DNA from: Stenopsyche tienmushanensis | Lineage: Eukaryota; Arthropoda; Insecta; Trichoptera; Stenopsychidae | DNA: 64,000 nt | Assembly (NCBI GenBank): GCA_008973525.1 | Contig: WACJ01000520.1 | Coordinates: forward strand, 992,001-1,056,000 | Direction: 5' to 3' | Part shown: piece after piece, positions 26,101 through 34,252 of the stretch | How the letters are laid out: every line of letters starts with the position of its first letter | How positions within the stretch are numbered: the first letter of the stretch is position 1 | Program-made: the position numbers and the translations under genes | The notes under the pieces: generated by a model | What the model was told of the DNA's origin: nothing | Databases searched by the model: none | What the model saw: the letters and a program-made list of their open reading frames with translations, nothing else

Positions 26101-27133
26101 AAAAAAATCATAGATATAGAAGAGGTGAAAAGAGGAATCGAATAATATTTCATATCAAAACTCATTGGTATCTCATTGGTCATATTAAATAGATGGGAAA
26201 AGGTTGTATCTACTGAAGGAGAATGCAATGTCTCAATGAAAATTAATTAATACATTTTTTGTTTGAATTTAAATCTTTCATTTAAATAACGACATTTTCG
26301 ACTGGACAATCTATTATTATTATTTTTTAAAATTATTATTTCAAATATTACATTTACGATCTCTTTTATGCTTTTGTTTAGTTTCAATTAACTATTACGG
26401 AGCTCGACAATATCAACAGTGTTAGGGTTCATTTATTGTTATACATGCTTCACCAACGCTGCGCGATCCTGAGAGAAGAGTGATTTTTTCTATGCTTAAC
26501 TCAATTTAAAATTTACTCACTAATCAAGGGGTTAATACCATCGATCTCTTAACTTGTGATTTGTTTTCTACAAAATTATATGTGCTTGTTATTATGAATT
26601 CCACATGATTGATCACATGACGTGCGGTATTGGCGTCCACGCCATCAAACTCCTTTAACTTAGCAGAGGTACACGATTGAACAAATTGGGGTACTAATAT
26701 GTATTATATTCAAGAATAAATGGTTTTGAAAAATATCTTTGAGCATTTCAAAGCTACAAATAGCTGTCTCTTTGGTTTTTTGTCTTTACAACAAATGCCG
26801 GAAATATAGCTATTAGTATAATTCGATTCGTTGAGATTCTTCGTTTTTCAAACCCAAAAAGATGTCCCATTTAATAAAATGGCCTTATAATTAATTCAAG
26901 AAACAGTTTGAAGTGTTTGACTTACCGACAGGTGTATCCGGTCCCTCCTTAAGGCGTATAACAATTTCCGTTTGTCCATCGATGAGGAATCTCGGAGGTC
27001 TATTTGCAGAAACGCCCCCAACCACATAGCACAGAACGCACAACCACAAAGATAACTTCACGGTCTTATTATAAATTAAAATATAGAATAGATTTATAAA
27101 TACACTTAAGATTAGATAGACACTCTGTTCCAT
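4576..27133 (-). CDS. CDH23/Cad88C-type protocadherin, 14 cadherin repeats, single-pass
   Basis: Calcium-dependent adhesion receptor of the plasma membrane. Exons, 5' to 3': 27133-26926, 14683-14532, 11814-11596, 11525-11234, 11166-10994, 10913-10716, 10650-10457, 10383-10183, 10115-9838, 9770-9613, 9543-9388, 9321-9142, 9067-8653, 8578-8414, 8340-8132, 8058-7891, 7824-7667, 7590-7409, 7328-7099, 7011-6823, 6748-6462, 6376-6124, 6041-5856, 5606-5271, 5199-5001, 4931-4576. All phases agree and no stop interrupts, giving about 1,913 residues, close to what I recall for fly Cad87A/Cad88C. Thirteen inter-repeat linkers of the DxNDNxPxF type follow repeats 1-13. Next come a membrane-adjacent domain, a helix at about 1755-1777 and a tail with NPIWL and a C-terminal TTEL, both as in vertebrate CDH23. 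The start is uncertain: ATGs at 27277, 27271, 27229 and 27133 are in frame, or an upstream exon may supply it. The donor at 8131 (gtcata) is weak. Confidence 0.93.
5271..5606 (-). other. Membrane-adjacent domain exon of the cadherin
   Basis: This exon encodes residues after the 14th cadherin repeat (starting VLANDTGGLQDVARVFIYLL, then the region around RFVLRQHPSEV and LYLHLVD). It does not carry cadherin calcium motifs. Its position, length (about 95 residues after the end of repeat 14) and strand pattern fit the ferredoxin-like membrane-adjacent domain known from CDH23 and PCDH15. It supports the CDH23/PCDH15 branch rather than classical or Fat-like cadherins. Assignment is by position and resemblance, not by structure prediction. 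Confidence 0.65.
13022..13660 (+). mobile_element. R1-like LINE, 3' end (ORF2 C-terminus and 3' UTR), broken
   Basis: Reads the C-terminal part of a non-LTR reverse transcriptase: a stretch with ALRKWVTNAANVEWQKDG, then, after a frameshift near 13165, SIERRLSCHWVNPNRW and QFLTGHGRF, followed by a decayed zinc-finger and tail region to about 13490. A 3' UTR with a T-rich tract follows. The same C-terminus and the same 3' UTR blocks occur at 63.2-64.0 kb on the minus strand, so this is one LINE family. It is 5' truncated, as usual for LINEs, and sits inside the minus-strand mariner relic. Confidence 0.8.
13970..14267 (+). mobile_element. Second LINE 3' end with poly(A) tail
   Basis: A short open frame ends MTKTKEKWEACMNFASEVMR... 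KELEE at 14097 (stop), typical of the charged C-terminus of R1/Jockey-like non-LTR ORF2 products. It is followed by a GC-richer 3' UTR (ggtaggaatcccacactac) and an A-run at about 14246-14260 that runs into a TA repeat. It is strongly 5' truncated and inserted in the minus-strand mariner copy. The clade is not certain. Confidence 0.6.
15079..15440 (+). repeat. LTR-like dispersed repeat, copy 1
   Basis: Starts TGTAGCGTGGGAGATTTA and shares blocks in the same order with 53183-53440: the start, an aacagcg...tcttntgtgg block, tcgtcggttggccttggctg, a 12-bp-stem hairpin (15288-15316), an AATAAA (about 15348) and agagagtctttnnnttcgacgccc. TG start, hairpin and poly(A) signal order suggest an LTR (R region). 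No coding part flanks it, so it would be a solo LTR. The 3' border and target-site duplication could not be fixed. Confidence 0.55.
15288..15316 (+). repeat. Hairpin repeat, copy 1
   Basis: ggctgcgggagg, loop tcgtc, cctcctgcagcc: a 12-bp stem with one G-U wobble. It is followed 32 bp later by an AATAAA within the LTR-like repeat. Confidence 0.8.
15441..16606. other. Unassigned intronic sequence
   Basis: The start is GC-rich (to about 15530) and may belong to the preceding LTR-like element. A 111-codon open frame at 15704-16039 (plus) shows no family features I recognise. The rest is AT-rich. No gene called. Confidence 0.4.
16607..16990 (+). mobile_element. TTAA-type (piggyBac-like) MITE, family 1, copy a
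   Basis: Left end ttgacccgttgatgagg (TTAA decayed to TTGA), then the C-block (cgcgcagcgtgaatcaag ... gaataaatgaacc, about 16680-16780), then the A-block (ctctgtctctgtcgccg, gattcactaatcttcgc, about 16850-16930), ending in a cgcatatatgcg palindrome and a decayed right end. Block order equals that of the complete copy at 19756-20287. TTAA plus CCC at the tips is the hallmark of piggyBac-type elements; no transposase is present. Confidence 0.6.
17000..18197. other. Unassigned intronic sequence
   Basis: Several open frames of 60-104 codons on the plus strand (for example 17644-17958) are composition-driven and show no domain. No repeat with a second copy in the window was recognised here. Confidence 0.35.
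18198..18386. mobile_element. Pogo-type MITE, copy with internal insertion
   Basis: Left end gaacccttctatagcgtcgag and right end gacgccgcaaacg ... gttataggagggttgatgt match the ends of the compact copy at 39434-39522 and the right end at 34193-34252. The consensus terminal repeat is CAGTCAACCCTTCTATAGCG. Between the ends is about 100 bp of extra sequence, including a ttaacccgttgc. Confidence 0.6.
18387..19755. other. Intronic sequence with one hairpin-repeat copy
   Basis: Shares cgatcggaaatattaatat with 30231-30249. A minus-strand copy of the hairpin repeat is at 19405-19470. Open frames at 18750-19046 (minus) and 18877-19089 (plus) are shadows of each other and unassigned. Confidence 0.4.
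19415..19437 (-). repeat. Hairpin repeat, copy 4
   Basis: On the minus strand: a stem of gtgggaaga and tcttcccgc with loop tatgt, preceded by gaccaacagccttggcc. The stem has one G-U wobble on the minus strand but a C-A mismatch on the plus strand, which fixes its orientation. Three relatives are at 15288, 53325 and 55654. Confidence 0.65.
19756..20287 (+). mobile_element. TTAA-type (piggyBac-like) MITE, family 1, complete copy
   Basis: Left tip TTAACCTTTTGATTAGTTAG, right tip ACTCATCAACGGGTTAA: imperfect terminal inverted repeats beginning at TTAA. Inside, the C-block (about 19815-19915: accgcgcagcatgagtgaag, aataaatgaacc) and the A-block (about 20130-20290: gacgtgtaggggtacctt, ctctttccgtctctgtccc). 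Total 532 bp and no coding capacity. It serves as the reference for the other family members. Confidence 0.7.
20288..21444. other. Intronic sequence, a mariner-end fragment and a GAT repeat
   Basis: ttgtccagaaagtagtcc at about 20319-20336 resembles the end of the mariner family at 12.8 kb (catccagaaagtaaggtta). A (GAT)n-rich microsatellite lies at about 20871-20900. The remainder is AT-rich without recognisable genes. Confidence 0.4.
21977..22337 (-). mobile_element. TTAA-type (piggyBac-like) MITE, family 1 (B-block variant)
   Basis: Tips TTAACCCCTTAAAGAGG (plus, 21977) and ctcactactcaaagggctta (22318-22337), the latter equal to the family-1 left end read on the minus strand. Inside on the minus strand is the B-block: agtcgataaatttgggtta, acaatcgtacgatgtacgc, then the ctctccgtttctgtttctc run. 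Inserted in the mariner relic, hence younger than it. Confidence 0.6.
22338..22927. other. Unassigned GC-richer insertion in the mariner relic
   Basis: Two overlapping minus-strand open frames (22333-22560 and 22479-22763) contain charged stretches such as KGKRLEVLYRLEKKSRGIKE. The end (about 22850-22890, gtggggttttaagtgtggg) faintly resembles the LINE 3' UTR at 14.17-14.21 kb. It may be a fragment of a retroelement; no family could be named. Confidence 0.35.
24758..26535 (-). mobile_element. TTAA-type (piggyBac-like) element, family 1, expanded copy
   Basis: On the minus strand the left end is TTAACCCCTTGATTAGTGAG at 26535, with the C-block at about 26500-26405 (gatcgcgcagcg, aataaatgaaccctaacac). 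The A-block is at about 24940-24780 and the right end is gatacctaatcaacgggttaa at 24758. The order is the same as in the 532-bp copy, but 1.5 kb of other sequence separates the two blocks, including a SINE-like fragment at 25808-25918. It is either a longer relative or two fragments. Confidence 0.5.
25808..25918 (+). repeat. SINE-like repeat K, copy 1
   Basis: Contains a B-box-like gatttgattccc followed by cgtgtcatttacatta, cactcccctcccataa and ctcgctcttcagactacctc. The same order recurs on the minus strand at 46003-46108. An A box was not found, so this may be a tRNA-derived SINE lacking its start. Confidence 0.5.
26536..26925. other. 5' end of the giant intron
   Basis: AT-rich, no repeat with a second copy in this window and no reading frame of note. 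Confidence 0.3.
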
Positions 27134-27277
27134 GTCATCGAAGCAACTTAAACGCTCTTGGGCCTTGCGACCAAGAGCGAATCTAAATCTTTGGTAATCG
27201 TCGAGTGCCTTTAATCGGACTTTCGCCATTGAACAGCGATCTGCCACAAAAAAGACTCGATTTTCGCACATCTTCAT
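26926..27277 (-). other. First coding exon of the cadherin: signal sequence and start of repeat 1
   Basis: The open frame starts with ATG at 27277 and ends at the donor cg|gtaagt (26925). Two hydrophobic stretches occur: VYLILSVFINLFYILI, and LSLWLCVLCYVVGG just before the mature start NRPPRFLIDG. Only the second looks like a signal peptide next to a cadherin domain. A plausible 3' splice site (ttttaatttataataag) precedes ACCGTGAAG at about 27067, so the true start may lie in an unseen upstream exon and the first hydrophobic stretch may be non-coding. The exon ends in phase 1, matching the exon 12.2 kb away (TPV-G-SLIYRLRGID). Confidence 0.7.
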
Positions 27278-28439
27278 ACATCATCTGCTGCGAATTTCTA
27301 ATTTTTTCCTCGTCAGCAAGCCATTTTCCCAGCAAGCCGCATGGGCTGCCCTTGCGAGTCGCTGTTCTTGTTTCCCATATTAATCGACGACGCAAACACA
27401 ATGTGGAAAGTTACATATTAGCTCATTTGATAATTGGCATATGTCATGGCTCGCTTCGGATACAATCGAGATGAAAGTCGAAATGGCTGGGTGATGACTT
27501 GTGCGCCTCTTCGATGTGCGATGCTCTTAGATCTGCAACAATGAAATATGATTGCTATAGATTACTGGTTTCTATTTCACATCATAACTGGGTGAGTTGC
27601 GGCACTACTCGGTATTGTAAACGGGCGAGGGGCTCTTGTTATGAATTCTTATTTGTGAGAAACGATTATGAGTCCGGTGTGACAATTGATAATATCATAA
27701 AGAGATGCATGAGATGCAAGTAAAATGCATAGATCAATGGCGAATGTAAGCCGCTGTGTTTCGGATTGGTTCACTTCGAGCAAAGTGCTATGAATTATCC
27801 TATTTTGTATCTCCATGCTATGAGTTAATGCAAGATAAAGGTGGCCGTAACGAATAAGAAGATTAGAACAACACCCGGAGGAACAATCAAAAGTAGGCTT
27901 ACCATACGTCCCGGTCTAAATCGATTATGTCATTTTGCTCCGATTTACAATTTAATATTTGATCCCATACATATTGTTAAATTTGACCTGGACGAACAAC
28001 AGCCATATAGCTAAGCGGGTAAAGTAGGCATTTGAATAATGATTGGTCGTTGATATGAATCAAATTAGGGTAAATTGATGCCATAAAACACACGGGGGTA
28101 AATAATAGCCTTATGTAGCAATGGATTAATAATATACATAGTTTATAAAATTATTTTCAACATTAAAACACATTCAGTCTGGCTGACTTTAAATTTTTCA
28201 TTGGTGTCAGAAATTGACTTTTTGAGTATTTAGACCCTGCCGAAGTCTAACAAGTCTTTTGAACTTAGTTTAATTTTAAAAAGTTTTCCAGATTATACAT
28301 TTTCCAATGATTTACAAATCATTCAATAAGTCGTTAAATATGAAGAGGTAACATTTTATCAGGTTCAGGGTTAAGAAAATATTTTTCATGCTTATGATGT
28401 TTTTATTAAATTTATTTACAAAACATATTAATTTGCACG
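27278..28439. other. Region upstream of the cadherin gene
   Basis: Probably includes the cadherin 5' UTR or promoter region (reading right to left), but no TATA box, initiator or CpG-rich block could be assigned. Plus-strand open frames at 27205-27474 and 27499-27723 overlap the first exon or show no domain. Confidence 0.3.
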
Positions 28440-28560
28440 CCCATAGACAAAAAAATCCAGTGGTGTCAGGTCTGGATACCGTACGAGCCACGCAATAGGG
28501 GACGTCTTCAGGCAAAAAAATCCCGTGGTGTCAGATCCGAAGACCGTGCGAGCCAAATTA
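28440..28560 (-). pseudogene. Mariner/Tc1-type transposase fragment with duplicated DDE motif
   Basis: Minus-strand reading gives WLARSSDLTPRDFF at about 28552-28511 and WLVRYPDLTPLDFFVYG at about 28487-28440. Both correspond to the third catalytic segment (W-x-x-R-S-P-D-L-T-P-x-D-F-F) of mariner-like transposases. The two copies form a 66-bp direct tandem duplication. No neighbouring transposase sequence was recognised. Confidence 0.65.
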
Positions 28561-30230
28561 TTAGACACTTTATGTACCTGTGTCTATTTTGAGAAATATT
28601 TAGTAAAATTAATTGGATATAAGTGAAAATGTGCCAATAAAGCAAATTGATATGACAAGAAAACATAAATACACTACGAAAATGTAAGTAAACGTTGACG
28701 AAGACACGTTCGTGATGGCGCTCAATCTTAGCGTTCACAACATAATGACCGATATTCCAGTTTTCGTGACGGCTGCTTCAATTAATCTCCGTTGATCTCG
28801 ATCATTAACATGTGTTTTTATGGTGTTTGCTCGAATTTAGCCAGTGTAGAAATTATCATAACAACTACAGTTAATCATTAGAATGGTTTAGGTTCCCAGT
28901 CTCGGTGTGTCCACATTTGGACATGCACAGCTACACCCACTAATTAGACCGAGATAACAATGCACTCCTATTGCACTTTTGGATCATATTCGTTATTTCA
29001 ATATGAAAGGATGGTGCTGCAAAAGATCTTTCAGTTTGGGCGATGTTCCTTTCATTTGCCACCTTGGTGAATCGTACGCCCGTTAACAGTTACTGAACGA
29101 TAACTGGGCTCTGTCCGAGTCCACCACAATTAGAGCATGTAAGATTCGCTGCAATTCAAGAAACCACAAGGGCTTAAAGCTTTAATGATATAACTGGATT
29201 TATAATTGATACGCATTAAAATTTAATGATTGATCACGGTGGTTGAGCGCTGGGAATGCTATGAAAATGAACCACATATTTAGAACACAGGGTGTCAAAT
29301 AAGGTCACTGGGCTTGGGACTGTTCGAACAATTGATATCCACACTTATTTAAAAATACAACCAATCTATCTACATTTTTAGTAGTTCATCACGCCCCATA
29401 GCATTTCGGTTAGGTCTTAACATAAAATAACGATCATTCTTTTTGTGAAAAGGAACTTATTTCTGATCTAATTTGATAGTCAAGGTCTTCTACAATCAGA
29501 TGTTCCAAATACTCATATGCATTAATTCCAACGAATTTAAACTTCCATTGTATCCAATCTATTGATTATGGCGCAATAAGATGGACGTTTTCCATGTTTT
29601 TCGATAAAAGTGACGAAAGTCATCCAACAATAGTATTATATCGAGCTTCGATTGCAATCGTCCGAATTAGCATCCAATACAATCTGCTCGGAGCATCATC
29701 ATCGTTTTTTGTGTGGTTTCACCGAAAACGCGTACAAAGCCTTAACAAGTGTGACCCGAAGGTTGCCTTTTAATTGAGCCTGTTTATGCAAATGCTTTAA
29801 ATTTATATTTCATGGAGCGAAACTGTGAGAAATTCATTTTATGCTGTATGGGAGTTGCATCACTGTAAATGCAATGTACTTCGAAATTGGTTGTAATACT
29901 GAAAGAAATTGCCGTGGATATCGTCACTGGAAAATTAATGGACTATGCATTGAGGTGATCAACTTTTTGTAGAGTAATTGGGTCTTCCAAATGAGCCATA
30001 TCGTTAAAGTTGAATTTGCAAAACTTCTTAAATTCCATTTCTATGAAGGAAACCATGGGATATGTTTTTCTAAAGGACATCCATAGTAAATTTTAGTAGG
30101 AATAAAAATATATTTGTAAGTTTTCAATGAGTGAGAAGCAAAATTATTGTTAGATTCAAATGATGATTTAATGATTGATATTCTAAATAGTTACGTTTTA
30201 CAGATCCAGATAATCAGAATAAATCTGGAT
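28561..30230. other. Unassigned AT-rich sequence
   Basis: No open frame with family features and no repeat copies recognised. Several short runs of moderate GC (29.05-29.12, 29.65-29.76 kb) remain unexplained. Confidence 0.3.
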
Positions 30231-30231
30231 C

Positions 30232-30257
30232 GATCGGAAATATTAATATTTCCGATC
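30232..30257. repeat. 26-bp perfect palindrome
   Basis: Starts gatcggaaatatt and continues with its exact reverse complement. It is immediately preceded by a 9-bp inverted repeat (gatccagat at 30203, atctggatc at 30224). Half of it recurs at 18401-18420. Confidence 0.85.
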
Positions 30258-30267
30258 ATAAATTTAG

Positions 30268-30760
30268 ATGCTACATTGTCCGCTACCTATCGTCCATACA
30301 AATCCATTTATCTATCAAGAACACGCAGCGTGTATGAAGTTTGTATATAAATAAATAAACAGTGTCATAAGAATAATAAATCAATAGAACAATAAATAAA
30401 TAACGGCAATGGTTACGAATTTCTAAACTTGAACTAAAAACCATATTTGAGTGCATGATATTTTATTAACTACTTGTCTAAATTAATTCTACATGTGAAA
30501 TCTTATAATGAACTAAGTAATTTTTCCAATCCATGGCTAATTATATATTTAAAGCTGTTGGATTTCCATAAAGAAAGAAAGAAAAAAATAAATTTCTTCA
30601 AGTAAACGTAAAAAAATACACTTGAAATCGATTAATTTGGGTTATTATTAGTCGATAAATTTGGGTTATCGATCTATGCAATCGTACAATGTACGCAAGA
30701 CACTCTCCGTCTCTGTCTCTCTCCAAGTTTAGCGTGTAAGCTCTTTTTGAATCACTAAAG
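30268..30760 (+). mobile_element. TTAA-type MITE family 1 fragments (C-block and B-block)
   Basis: C-block at about 30285-30355 (acacgcagcgtgtatgaag, then aataaataaac) and B-block at about 30645-30745 (agtcgataaatttgggtta, ctccgtctctgtctctctcc). The order and orientation are as in complete copies; TTAA tips were not found. Confidence 0.5.
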
Positions 30761-30849
30761 CTAAATCAAGCCAAATTTGTGTTTTAAAATTTTGAAATGA
30801 ACTGAAGTTACACATTTATTAAATATCAAAATATATAAAAATAAATATA

Positions 30850-30925
30850 TGTTGTTTGTTCGTCTCGTATAACCTCCTATACCATTCACCCGATTGCAAC
30901 GAAACTTTGGAAAGATTTTGTATGT
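30850..30925 (-). repeat. Dispersed repeat J fragment
   Basis: On the minus strand: tttccaaagtttcgttgcaatcgg...gaatggtatagg, similar to 36104-36145 and to the tandem units at 57106-57345. Identity unknown; a SINE or LINE tail is possible. Confidence 0.45.
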
Positions 30926-32724
30926 ACACCACCAAAGGTTTTCGATTTGGTACAACCATTGTTTGTGTGCGAAATTTGTTTTGCGAGACGTTTGCGATGT
31001 GCCGACAGCGGATGCACCATGTTGCCGCATATTAGACTGGTGGTTGCTAAGGCAAATAAAGCATAGCAATTATCGATATGTTATGTATTAATCGTTCAGT
31101 CTTCGGTGGACTATGCCGGGAGACAATATTGAAACCAGCTGATGGACCCGACCTCGGACAGTTCATGTGGATACATTTACAACAGCAAATTCAATTATAT
31201 TTTATGATTCGTGGCACTGAATATAAATGATCTCACATTTTTTGGCTTGTTGTACGCTTTTTATTGATTAATGACAGAACAATGTAAATAAGGGTGGGTT
31301 TAAAATTAAATGTATTTTTTTGCTTCCTCTTATATAAACGTTAATTCGGGGAAAAGAGCAATATTGGATTTTCCTTGTACTGAAATGAAATATGAACGAA
31401 AAAACTAAACGCAGTTGCTGGGAAAAATACGAATTTTTTGGAGTCACATGGCGTTCACAAGCGCGTAAAAGAAGTAGTCTAAATGTAATAACTCCATCAT
31501 CTAAATCCATGGCCGGTCGTCTAAAATTAATTACGCGTTTTTTCAGTTGTCTGAAGATTGAGAATGAATTATATGCAGACCAAAAAATGATCATAAAAAC
31601 AATGTAAGCGATCCACGATGCGTGGAAACAATTATAACATTTTGCAGCAAAGCACTGTTATGACCAGTGGCCGAAGACAATGCCGGCGATTGATACGGTC
31701 TTTGCAAAATTGCGGATGTTATGGGTGTGGATCAATAAAAAAATCATACGGTTCTTCGGACACATTAATGAAGATAATCAACGGATGGACGATCGTGTCC
31801 ATGGGGATCGATATGAAATCTTGAGCTATGGACGATATGGGTTATTAGCATTGGTTCCGCAGAGCATCAAGTGCTGGGATGGAGACATATTTTCTTCGCG
31901 GTGGAAGTATTATATTTCTTCGTGTCATCGTCAATTACAGAGATCGTTAGCGAGCTGGTCTGCATTTAGAGTGGTTGGTCGGACAATGTCACTGTACAAC
32001 AGTTGGCCAGCTTAACGCTATTGCTCCACGGACCATGGTTTGCTCGGTCAGAGCGGTCATCCAACCCTCCCATCCTTTGCCTCCTCCTCGTCATCGTTGC
32101 CATAAACGGTAACGCTGATTTTGGTCAATTCGAATGGGCCGATTTAATTTTTCCGAGATCGCTTAAAATGCAAATGAGAGGCAGGCGCTTTGAGCCAAAC
32201 AAGCAATTAAGCTATGGGCCAAAATGTAATAAACAAATCTTCTACTGGCAGCATTTCCACTTTACAATTTTACGCTTTAAATGCTTATTTTACTATTTTA
32301 ATACCATATGTTGAGATTTTATCAAGGCATTAATCCCTGAGTGCGCAAACCATTAAGGTATATTAGAAACATGAGCTTGAAAATGATTAACATCTTCAAA
32401 TATATGTAAAACAGCGATATATCGTCGTTGGCAATACATGAACAGTGTCAACAACGATATATCGATGCGTATGCGATGGCACTCTAAATAATAAGTAAAT
32501 CTAATTTAAAAAGTGGATAGAAAAAAGTACAAACCTAATTAAGTATTGTAGTTTTTTTCAAACGGCTCTAAAAAGGTTAATAACCGCCAATGATTTTCAG
32601 CGATATTAGAAATTGCGTAAAAAGGTTTTTGGCTTATATACTTTATAATCAAATCAACGAAATCTTTTCCATTATTATTTCTAGAATGTAGAATGAATGA
32701 GGAGTTTAAAAATGATCACCTGGT
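30926..32724. other. Unassigned sequence with overlapping short ORFs
   Basis: Open frames of 60-111 codons on the plus strand at 31392-31607, 31618-31824, 31680-32015 and 32003-32314 overlap each other and show no domain. A 16-bp inverted repeat containing cgatatatcg occurs at about 32415-32466. Confidence 0.3.
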
Positions 32725-33500
32725 TTAACCGCAAAAGTGCCAAATAGCGTTATGGCTTTGCAAAAAACAAAAAAAAAACGTCAAAAGTGCGACGTGACGA
32801 TATATAGATGTTGAAATACAGTCTGCAATTATCACATGGCACAGTGGAATATTTTGTAGCATTGCGGTTAAAATCTATGCTAAATATAGACATAAATTCA
32901 CGCACGTTATAAAACCCATTGAAACAGCATTGTGAAAATCAATATTTCAACATGAATGACATGGGACCGCAAAGGGTTAAAAATGAAAAAAAACTCGAAC
33001 GGAAAATTTAAAATATATTTATTTTATTTATTCGTATTTTAATGCTAATCATATCGATTTAAATTAGCTGAAAATCTATAACAAAACCAGGTTAAAATTC
33101 AATCCCAATTTCAAGCGAAATGATCAGGGTTGCTCTTTGATATAAAACTTAACAATCATTTTATGAATTAAAAATTGCGTAAAAAGTTGTTTGACTTTAT
33201 ATATTTTATTATCTCAAGGCGAATTGTATATCCTAGCATGTGCATGTATACCACATGCTGTCATGCGGGATCATTTACGGCTTTTGAGTATTTTTTGTTC
33301 AGGGTTGTCACAAAACATAATTAATATTTATTTATTTTTTGTGAATATTATATACATGCTATTAAAATGTATTTTTTATTTAGAGTTGTATCAAATTATT
33401 AATAGCACTAACAAGAACAGATTTTTTACAAGGCATTCTGACTAATACTTCCCAAAATAGAAGCAGATACGTAGTAAAGATCATTCAATGGGCAGCCCTG
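32725..33500 (+). repeat. Dispersed repeat F, copy 1, with TTAA-ended left part
   Basis: Left part 32725-32980 begins TTAACCGCAAAAGTGCC and ends ggaccgcaaagggttaa, again TTAA tips with related ends. The homology to 52770-53182 continues through atcgatttaaattagctg, gcatgtataccacatgctgtc and ttgttcagggttgtcac to about 33320, then to ggcagccctga at 33490 (matched at 54076). It is therefore larger than the TTAA unit alone. Confidence 0.6.
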
Positions 33501-34177
33501 ATGACCTCTGTTGAATTTATTTAAAAATAAAATTTAAATAACAATGTATAGGGTTAAACAGGGAACTTCTTTATCTTTTTCCCACCCTTCTCAGAATAAC
33601 TATCGTTTCAGGGCGCGCAAACCAAATAAGGATTAGTTAAGTTAAGTGCTTAATTAAATCAATTTTTTCTGTTGATATTTGGGTCTTTTCTGCACAACAG
33701 TGAAACCTGGGTTCCACAAAAACTGTACAATTAAAAAGGTATAAAATACATATTATTTATCAGCAGAACAATGCTTTGTTCAAAGCATGTAATATTAAGT
33801 TTTAACGCCAAATTACAAATGCATCTCATAGTTATGACCATCTTATGGTGCAGCCACTTTACATAAAATAGCACCAATAAGATCTAATTAAAATCAACGA
33901 TTATGAAAAAATCCTCAGAAATTCCAATACAGTTATAATTCATCTCAATTATGAAGTCAGAAAATTTGGTTGGGTGATCAATCACAAAAGTACATATCTG
34001 TAAGGCAGGCCTTTCAATTAAGTTATGGCCTTTATATTCTAAGAAATTCAAATTTATAGAATACCAAAGATGTACAACCATATTATGCTTGTAATGAATG
34101 ATTCAATAGATTCAAAGAACAAAAAGATAACGCAATTCAAAATTGATTGACGCTATTGTCAGATATTTTTGCTGCTT
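33501..34177. other. Unassigned AT-rich sequence
   Basis: No gene or repeat recognised. Confidence 0.3.
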
Positions 34178-34252
34178 TAACATATTGCTTACGTAAAAGA
34201 CGCCGCAAACGAAGTGGACGCTATAAGAGGTTTGACTGTATATTGGCAGGTT
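34178..34252. mobile_element. Pogo-type MITE, right end
   Basis: cgtaaaagacgccgcaaacg ... gacgctataagaggtttgactgta matches the right ends at 18.36 kb and 39.50 kb. The left part is missing. Confidence 0.55.

Larger units (their letters stand above)
14684..26925 (-). other. Giant intron 1 of the cadherin gene (12.2 kb)
   Basis: Bounded by donor gtaagt at 26925-26920 and acceptor tttacag at 14690-14684. It separates the signal-sequence exon from the rest of cadherin repeat 1. It contains LTR-like, pogo-MITE, piggyBac-like MITE, mariner and SINE-like copies listed separately. I see no convincing host exon in it. Long first introns often hold enhancers, but nothing here could be assigned. Confidence 0.85.

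Noticed and set aside
26926..27133. Separate small secreted protein at the first cadherin exon
   Set aside because: The donor site and phase join it exactly to cadherin repeat 1 at 14683.
28440..28560. CRISPR-like repeat-spacer array
   Set aside because: Only two direct units encoding a transposase motif; eukaryotic context.
31618..32314. Overlapping 68-111 codon frames that could be a gene
   Set aside because: They overlap in different frames, no motif, no splice structure.
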